From Otis tarda (lineage: Eukaryota; Chordata; Aves; Otidiformes; Otididae), in assembly GCA_026413225.1 (NCBI GenBank), contig CM048552.1:134305053-134369052 (forward strand): a stretch of 64,000 nt of DNA, read 5' to 3'. Position 1 is the first letter of the stretch. Each line of letters starts with the position of its first letter. The translations under genes were made by a program, and so were the position numbers. This document shows positions 58,901 to 64,000 of this stretch, in pieces. The notes under the pieces were generated by a model, which saw only the letters and a program-made list of their open reading frames with translations, ran no database searches and had not been told where the DNA came from.

Positions 58901-60432
58901 CCCCATGGCCCCACAGCATGGCTGAGCTGCTGCTCTCCTGCCCCGCTCCTACGCACAACTTCTCCTCTCCCATGTTGCAGATGCTGGTAGGGAGCAGCCC
59001 CACGCTCATGGTCAGGGCGGGCCGGAGGGAGCATGTTTTTTGACCAGAGACGAGTTGGCGAGTGTGTCGACCCAGAGTCATCCTAGGACTAGCCCAGAGC
59101 AGGCATACTACATGTGGTGGCCTCCCTTCCTGGGACTTCACCATGCTGCCAGACCACTCTCCTACGTGTGGGAGGGAGAATTAGCGGATGATCCCAAAAC
59201 GCACCACCTTTTTGAAGAGTGTGCTTGCCCTTGCTAAATATTTTCAGTGTAGTGACACTGCTTGTGTTTTGATCAGTCTTTAGTTTTTCTTTTTCTTTTT
59301 TTTTGAACGGAAGCTTTTTTTAAATGAGATCCTTGCAGACAGGGCACTTACCTGTGGGATGAGAGTGGCCAAACACACATGCAGACACTGCACTAGCCAG
59401 TCTCACTGGCCTCGGACCAGCTTGCCTTGTTGTCTTGTACTTAAGCATAACGTAACCCCCCAACCGACACTCCACTGTCCTCTCCTCCATCGCTTACCTC
59501 CCTCCCGCTTTCCACAATGTCACTTTTCATCTCCTCCCCACTCCCAGCATCCAAACCCCACCTCCACGCTCATTGCTCCCTCCTCTGCCCTTCCTACCTG
59601 TCTTCCCACAGCCCCCCACCACCCTCCCCGCTTGTCACCCCTGCACCTTGGGGGGCAAATGACATCTTGGGGGGCTGAACATTGACAAGCACCACAGTTA
59701 AAAGCATCGCACAGGATCTACCTCTCTGTGAAATGGATAAGCCTCCCAAGTAAGCCTATAATGCCACTACACTTAAATTAAAAAAAAAAACAACCAAAGC
59801 ACCACAGATTCTTCAGCAGGGCTTGTATTTACCAGCATGGGACCGGTTAATCTGGAAGGATTAAATAAAGGTTTATATAGTATTTCTTTTGTTATGTGTT
59901 TGTCACTATTATGAAATACATCTCAAGAAAGCAGTGGGCTGCAAACTTCGATCTCACTGGTGTAGTCGTGGGGGGAAAGGACTTTGCAGGAAGCATCAAT
60001 CATCTCTTCTTCTCAGAAACACAAACTACATCGGTGCAGCTTAAAAGGGAAAGGCTGATGCTGCTAATGCTAATTGTAGCTATGTCATGATAGAGAGTGA
60101 CTAGGCTTGAGTTGAATCTCAGTGATGACCTTTGGTGGGCAAAGGTCTGGCTTTTCCCTACTGAGTGTCCTAGGGTGACTGCACACCCCCTGCACTGGGT
60201 GGCTTGCAGGAGTTGGGGGGAGTGGTAATGCACGATTGTAATTTCAGTTTTACAATTCTGGGACAATAAAGCCACATGTGTAACCTCTTCCCCGGCTCTT
60301 TCTCCAGGCCCGCTCTCCTTGATGCAGTTGTGCCGCCTGTGCATCAGGAGGTGCTTTGGACACAAGCAGCATCAAAACATAACTGGACTTCTCCTCCCAG
60401 ATGAGCTGAAACATTTCCTTCTCCACGTTTAA
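46855..60432 (+). CDS. ASB9: ASB9, ankyrin-repeat and SOCS-box protein 9 (spliced, 7 exons)
   Basis: ASB9 is a substrate receptor of a Cullin5-Elongin B/C ubiquitin ligase; the human protein is known to bind creatine kinases. Exons are 46855-46948, 52253-52332, 53571-53678, 54601-54751, 55314-55448, 56998-57189 and 60308-60432, with GT-AG junctions and matching phases, giving 294 aa, the length I recall for human. The N-terminus is short and polar and ends LSNPLMRDFVSDWSPLHDA, close to the mammalian LSNPLMGD...DWSP. Ankyrin repeats run about 36-230: SPLHDAS, SALHEACLGGH, TPLFSACVSGS, SPIHEAAKRGH, TPLYVACENKQ and SPLHAAARNCN. The SOCS box is SLMQLCRLCIRRCFG plus LLLPDELKHFLLHV. CR1 copies lie in introns 2 and 5 (and a scrap in intron 1). 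The exon 6 donor is weak. Placement next to ASB11 with identical exon sizes shows tandem duplication. Confidence 0.96.
47310..47464. repeat. Long polypyrimidine (TTTTC/TTC) tract
   Basis: About 150 bases are almost entirely T and C on the + strand, with only a few A and G interruptions in the first half and long TTTTTC units at the end. It sits in ASB9 intron 1, about 360 bases after exon 1. Such tracts can form triplex DNA or act as minisatellites. Confidence 0.85.
50470..50557 (+). mobile_element. CR1 LINE 3'-end fragment, ASB9 intron 1
   Basis: GATGTCCCTGCTCCTTGCAG, then GGACTAGATAACC, then AGGTCCCTTCCAACCC and a degraded GATTCTATG tail. It is the 3' end of CR1 in + orientation, more diverged than the copies near 52.3 and 56.3 kb. 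Confidence 0.88.
52253..52332 (+). CDS. ASB9: ASB9 exon 2 (ankyrin repeat 1)
   Basis: Acceptor TCTCTCTTCTTATACAG and donor GAACAG|GTACCC. The exon is 80 bases and encodes FVSDWSPLHDASIHGRLLTL then RKLIEQ. A CR1 element begins about seven bases after the donor. Confidence 0.95.
52339..52451 (+). mobile_element. CR1 LINE 3' end abutting the ASB9 exon 2 donor
   Basis: CR1 sequence starts at about CTGAGCAACCTGATCTAG and runs through GGACTAGATGACC to the ATTCTATGATTCTATGATTC tail. Only about seven intronic bases separate it from the exon 2/intron 2 junction. Confidence 0.93.
53571..53678 (+). CDS. ASB9: ASB9 exon 3 (ankyrin repeat 2)
   Basis: Acceptor CTACTAATTTATCAG and donor GCTCAG|GTGAGT. The exon is 108 bases and encodes GSDVNLVTADQVSALHEACL through LLKHGAQ. 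Confidence 0.95.
54601..54751 (+). CDS. ASB9: ASB9 exon 4 (ankyrin repeats 3-4)
   Basis: Acceptor GTGTTTTTCCCCCAG and donor AAGAGAG|GTAACC. The exon is 151 bases and encodes VNGVTVDWHTPLFSACVSGS through SPIHEAAKR. Confidence 0.95.
55314..55448 (+). CDS. ASB9: ASB9 exon 5 (ankyrin repeats 4-5)
   Basis: Acceptor CCTTTATCCCTTTTAAG and donor GAGTCAG|GTAAAA. The exon is 135 bases and encodes HVQCVEFLASRGVNIDHNIK through CAKKLLES. Confidence 0.95.
56229..56508 (+). mobile_element. CR1 LINE 3' fragment, ASB9 intron 5
   Basis: About 280 bases of CR1 in + orientation, from GGTAATGGTTTTAAAATAGA through ACACTGGAACAGGTTGCCC and GCCAGGCTGGATGAG to three ATTCTATG tail units. It is close to the CR1 ends at 45.5 and 52.3 kb, suggesting a related subfamily. 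Confidence 0.94.
56998..57189 (+). CDS. ASB9: ASB9 exon 6 (ankyrin repeat 6)
   Basis: The acceptor CTCTTGGTGATCAG has a short, poor pyrimidine tract and the donor GAAAGAAG|GTGCCC matches consensus only at the core. The exon is 192 bases and encodes ANVNSGKGLDSPLHAAARNC through GRLFLQKE. Homology, phase and the identical length in ASB11 make the limits secure. Confidence 0.94.
59440..59650. repeat. C-rich, pyrimidine-biased stretch in ASB9 intron 6
   Basis: About 200 bases are strongly enriched in C with few G's on this strand (CCTCTCCTCC, CTCCCCACTCCCAGC, CCCCCCACCACCCTCCCC). No element family was recognised. It is unlike the AT-rich surroundings. Confidence 0.5.
60308..60432 (+). CDS. ASB9: ASB9 exon 7 (SOCS box and stop)
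   Basis: Acceptor CCCCGGCTCTTTCTCCAG. It encodes PLSLMQLCRLCIRRCFGHKQ then LLLPDELKHFLLHV and TAA, i.e. the BC box and Cul5 box of the SOCS domain. It has the same coding length as ASB11 exon 7. Confidence 0.95.
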
Positions 60433-60834
60433 CTCTTTAATGGTGCCTTTAATAACACAGCAAGGTTCGTTGAGGAAAGACTCTTCTCACCAGTAGTGTT
60501 GCCAATGCCTGCAATGTTAATTTATGATAATTGCTGGTCCCTAGTGAAAACCTGGGTCTGAGAGGCACAGGACTGACCAACTCACTCAGTCCTCACTCCC
60601 ACCACCCCCAGCAAATTCATCATTTAGGAAAGAACAATTCTGCATGGTTGCATGTTTGAGCCTGAAAAATGTGACTCAAGAGCTCTCTAGAAAGTGTAGA
60701 AAATGGGCATGGCATTTTGAAATAGAACTCGTGATTGTCTGTATCCTGGCACAGTTTCAGAGGGCTTGCGGTTGACAGCCCCTTACAAAGAAAATGCATA
60801 GCCCAGCCCAGCCCTAGCAGAACTTCATGTATGC

Positions 60835-60840
60835 ATTAAA
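60835..60840 (+). terminator. ASB9: Candidate poly(A) signal for ASB9
   Basis: ATTAAA, the commonest variant hexamer, lies about 400 bases after the stop codon. No AATAAA is nearer. The cleavage site is not determined. Confidence 0.35.
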
Positions 60841-61680
60841 GATGCTAAGGAGAGCTACACTTTCTCTAAGCAGCACTCACATGCCTGTCATCTATGAGGG
60901 CTGTACCCACACTACTGTTTGGATAAGGAAAGGGAACCCAACTGGACCTCGCTGCAAAGCAAGAGGGGCCCTCTGGCAGATGTTATTTATTTCCTAAGTA
61001 CATCACGCTGCGGATAGATGAGCACCAACCAACAATCATCTGCATTTAGGCCAGGATCTGAACCACACGTTTCTGCCATCGCATCAAGTAGGTCACTGCT
61101 GATGGCAGCTCCCTACAGTGCAATAATAGTGGGGGAAAGATTTTAATCATCCATTAAAATAACTTATTACTGGTGCTTTGAGCACACTTCAGTATTACAA
61201 GTTTTTCCTTCTAGCATATTATTTTTCAAGGACACAGGCTAACAAGCTATCAGTTGTAGGCATTGAGTGCTCCTCCTTTCTTTCCTTAAAATTAGGTGAT
61301 ATTTCCTAAGCATTTCTCAGCATGCATCAACAGCTTCTATCCCCTTTCCCCACTCAAGAAGAGAGATCATCTTAAGAGTGGGATATTTTTTTCTTGGAGA
61401 GGTGCTACCTTATTCACAGCATTTTCCATGGGAGTGGTAATAATAACACCTCTAATGTGTGGTGACAAAACAAACAATGAAAATGCTGAAATTAAGGTCC
61501 ATTCCAAATTAAAAAGATAATGGATAATTCCTGCCTCCCACTTGGTTGCTGATCTGCTGGCTCAGTGTATGTGTCTCTCAAACAAACATGACATATGTGG
61601 TTCTTATTCTACCGAGGTCATAAGAACAAATATTTCCTCCAGCTAAACTTTAACACTGGATGTTTTTCTTTCCCTCTCAG

Positions 61681-62067
61681 AAACACATCCTGCTGCCACA
61701 AACCACAGTGCGATTATGACCACTCTGTGCTCTCCCAGGCATTCCCCTGGGAATGTCGGCTGCCTGATACATGTGCGAACGAGGATGCTGAAGCTCCGGC
61801 TCTCCTGCCTGCCACCCTGTCTCCTCTCCAGCTCTGAGCCACAGTGCATCTGCATCACCTGGGAGCAGCAGTGGAATCACCACCTCCCCTGTGGGGCTAC
61901 CGCCACATCACCCATGTGTCAGAGGGACAGACCGAGGACGTCAGCACTTTTGGAAATCCTTTTCATTTTCACTTTGCTGTGGAGATTCCTGCAAGAGTGG
62001 GCTTGGTGTGTGAAAACTGTGATGACATCATTAACACCAGCAATGAGATATACGGAGTCCTCACCTT
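61681..62067 (+). other. Unassigned exon-like segment
   Basis: It is bounded by a strong acceptor (TTTTTCTTTCCCTCTCAG) and a good donor (CTT|GTAAGT). It is 387 bases long, divisible by three, and one frame is open throughout; a second frame is open over its last 230 bases. Neither translation was recognised. It could be an exon of an unknown transcript, a noncoding-RNA exon or a chance pairing. Confidence 0.25.
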
Positions 62068-64000
62068 GTAAGTGGAGAGACTGGTAGCCTTCAAATACAC
62101 AAACGTATTTTGATGTTTACTGGTGTGCCAGCGTGCACAGTGCAAGCTTCCTTTCACATATGGGAAGTTAAAGAGGATGCATCAAACGCTACCTGGATGC
62201 TCATAGTTGATGTAAATTACAATTCAGCTCCTCGGCAGGACAACATGACTGCTGACTAGACGTATCCAGTGTGACGGTTTGATCTTTTTGCGCTGACCAA
62301 ATGCAACAAAAGCAGTTCTACTGGTTTAGTGGGACACTAATGGGACAAAATGACAAACACAATTAGATCCTCTTGGTGATAGGAACACCTATAAATCTTC
62401 GCTGACCCGACCCAATTCATCACAAATAATTTGGGCTATGTAAAAATTCACTGGCAGGTTTAAGATGGGAGTCTGTATTCTTTCCCTCCTGACAGGGAAG
62501 AAAAATAGACATCTGTCTTCATAAGCTATATGAAAGCAAGTATCTTGGATGGGAAAGGTGGACCCTTCTAACATCAGTTAGCTGACACTGCATTGAACAG
62601 GCAGGGAACAGAAAATGAACATAGTGCTTAACTTCTGACGATTTAAGTGTGAAGAATCCCTGCTTTGGTAACACATCTGAAAGCTTATTGTTTTTTAAAT
62701 GATGAAGAACCTTTTTTTTTTTCCTTTTTATGTACTAGTTTTATCATTTACCCTTAAGCATCTTATTTTGCAGCTTCAGCCAATGGGTTTATAGGAGTAA
62801 TGCTAATATCAGGAGAAAATTGCTCTGATCAAGTGGTGAGAGTGTTGCTTCTAGATTGCTTTTCTTCTGGAAATTTCATAGTGAGACTCTGTTTACTTGA
62901 ATCCCTCTGATAACTATAATTAGGATGAATTCTGTATGCTCAGCTTTTATCATCTCAGTATGTTTGCTTATTTATTTTAATATTAATTATGATCTACACT
63001 GGCCAATTACAACTTTATGCATCAACAGTTATCCAGTTATAAACTGTAAAAGTTGTACAAGCTGAAAACTGAATAAGCTAATTGAGTTTTTGATCTTTTT
63101 TTTTTTTATATTTGAAACCATTTGAAATGTAATGCAGGACTTGAAAGATTGTCAGGAATACATTTTATCAGATTCTTTGCTATTATTTTCTTAGCAGTTG
63201 AATGGTAGTCAAGGAACAATTGTATAGGACATTTGCTCAAAAATAAATGGTTTATACTCTTTTATTTTTTGTTTTCATTCATTTTTTAAATGACAGCACT
63301 AATTTTATGGACTATCTGGTACAATGGAGTATTGAACTGAACTCTAATTGTTTGCGATCCTGCGTACAGGCAGGTGTTGTACAGAATAATTCCTTCAGAT
63401 AGACCTGTAGTAAAAATAAGACTAAAATGCAAATACTGTGCAAATCTTGCCTTTTGCTGATGTTTTATGGTACAGTTGGACTCTTGCAATTCTTCTTCTA
63501 CTCACTTGAGGGTTAGTGAAAAGGAGCCAGGGATTTAAAAAATTTGGAAAGATTTAAATTAAGACAGTTGCTGTCTTTACTTTGAGTTTTTTAATGATTT
63601 GCATCAGTTTGTTTCTCCTGTCTCCTCAGTAAGAGGCACATGTAATGATCTGGGAGCTCTTGTGCCTGCCTACACAACAGGAGCCCTTTACTGGAAGTGA
63701 GCGTGTGGAAATCGCTGTACGGTCAGAAGTCCAAGGGTGTCTGCCAGCATCCAGCAGGTACACTGTGGGACTGGAGAGATGTGGGAGGGCACTAATTCCC
63801 TCTCCATTGGATGCAATGATTCATTGCAAAATTGTTTTGGCTCAGCAGTTGCTAGATGGAATAAACCATGTCCCAGGTCTCCATTCTTCATTCTGCAGTC
63901 GTGTGCAAAGGTCCACAGCTGTCCTGCACATTTCCCACCGTTTCATTATTTTCTCTTAACTGGAAACCACAGATGTTCTAATCTAGTAAATGTAACATAC

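Larger units (their letters stand above)
60433..64000. other. Region downstream of ASB9, mostly unassigned
   Basis: The first few hundred bases are presumably the ASB9 3' UTR; an ATTAAA at 60835-60840 is a candidate poly(A) signal. One exon-like open segment lies at 61681-62067. The rest is AT-rich with homopolymer runs and no recognisable gene. By conserved order, MOSPD2/FANCB would lie further on, but no exon of either was identified. Confidence 0.45.

Overview
The window is vertebrate nuclear DNA, almost certainly from a bird. It has short GT-AG exons separated by long AT-rich introns and one CpG island. Several CR1 LINE fragments carry the avian 3' tail of repeated ATTCTATG units. Species was not determined. 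Three protein-coding genes are supported, all on the + strand in the order PIGA - ASB11 - ASB9. In mammals this is the conserved Xp22 block VEGFD-PIGA-ASB11-ASB9, read in the same transcriptional direction; the bird location on chromosome 1 is from general knowledge, not from the sequence.

Region by region: 1-3129 has no recognised gene. Three clustered AATAAA signals at its left edge are where the 3' end of VEGFD would be expected. 3130-3900 looks like a solo endogenous-retrovirus LTR in antisense orientation. 4330-5750 is the PIGA CpG island, probable 5' UTR exon and first coding exon. PIGA runs to a stop at 10878 (five coding exons, 455 codons from the preferred start), followed by an AT-rich 3' UTR. 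10.9-17.7 kb is AT-rich and gene-poor. ASB11 occupies 17804-31424 (seven coding exons, 322 aa). 31.4-46.8 kb is intergenic with CR1 fragments and a small local duplication. ASB9 occupies 46855-60432 (seven coding exons, 294 aa, the length I recall for the human protein). 60.4-64 kb has no recognised gene but contains one exon-like open segment near 61.7-62.1 kb.

Functionally, PIGA encodes the catalytic subunit of the GPI-GlcNAc transferase, the first step of GPI-anchor synthesis at the endoplasmic reticulum. ASB11 and ASB9 are neighbouring paralogues: ankyrin-repeat plus SOCS-box substrate receptors for Cullin5/Elongin BC ubiquitin ligases. Exons 2-7 of the two genes have exactly the same lengths (80, 108, 151, 135, 192 and 125 coding bases) and phases, a clear record of tandem gene duplication. 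They differ mainly in exon 1, which gives ASB11 a hydrophobic membrane-anchor-like N-terminus and ASB9 a short polar one.

I found no sign of an undescribed multi-gene system. The most useful second looks are the CR1 element seven bases from an ASB9 splice donor, the architecture of the PIGA start region (out-of-frame upstream ATG, possible 5' intron, alternating purine-pyrimidine tract), the antisense LTR upstream of PIGA, the uORF and long pyrimidine tract around ASB9 exon 1, and the unassigned exon-like segment downstream of ASB9.
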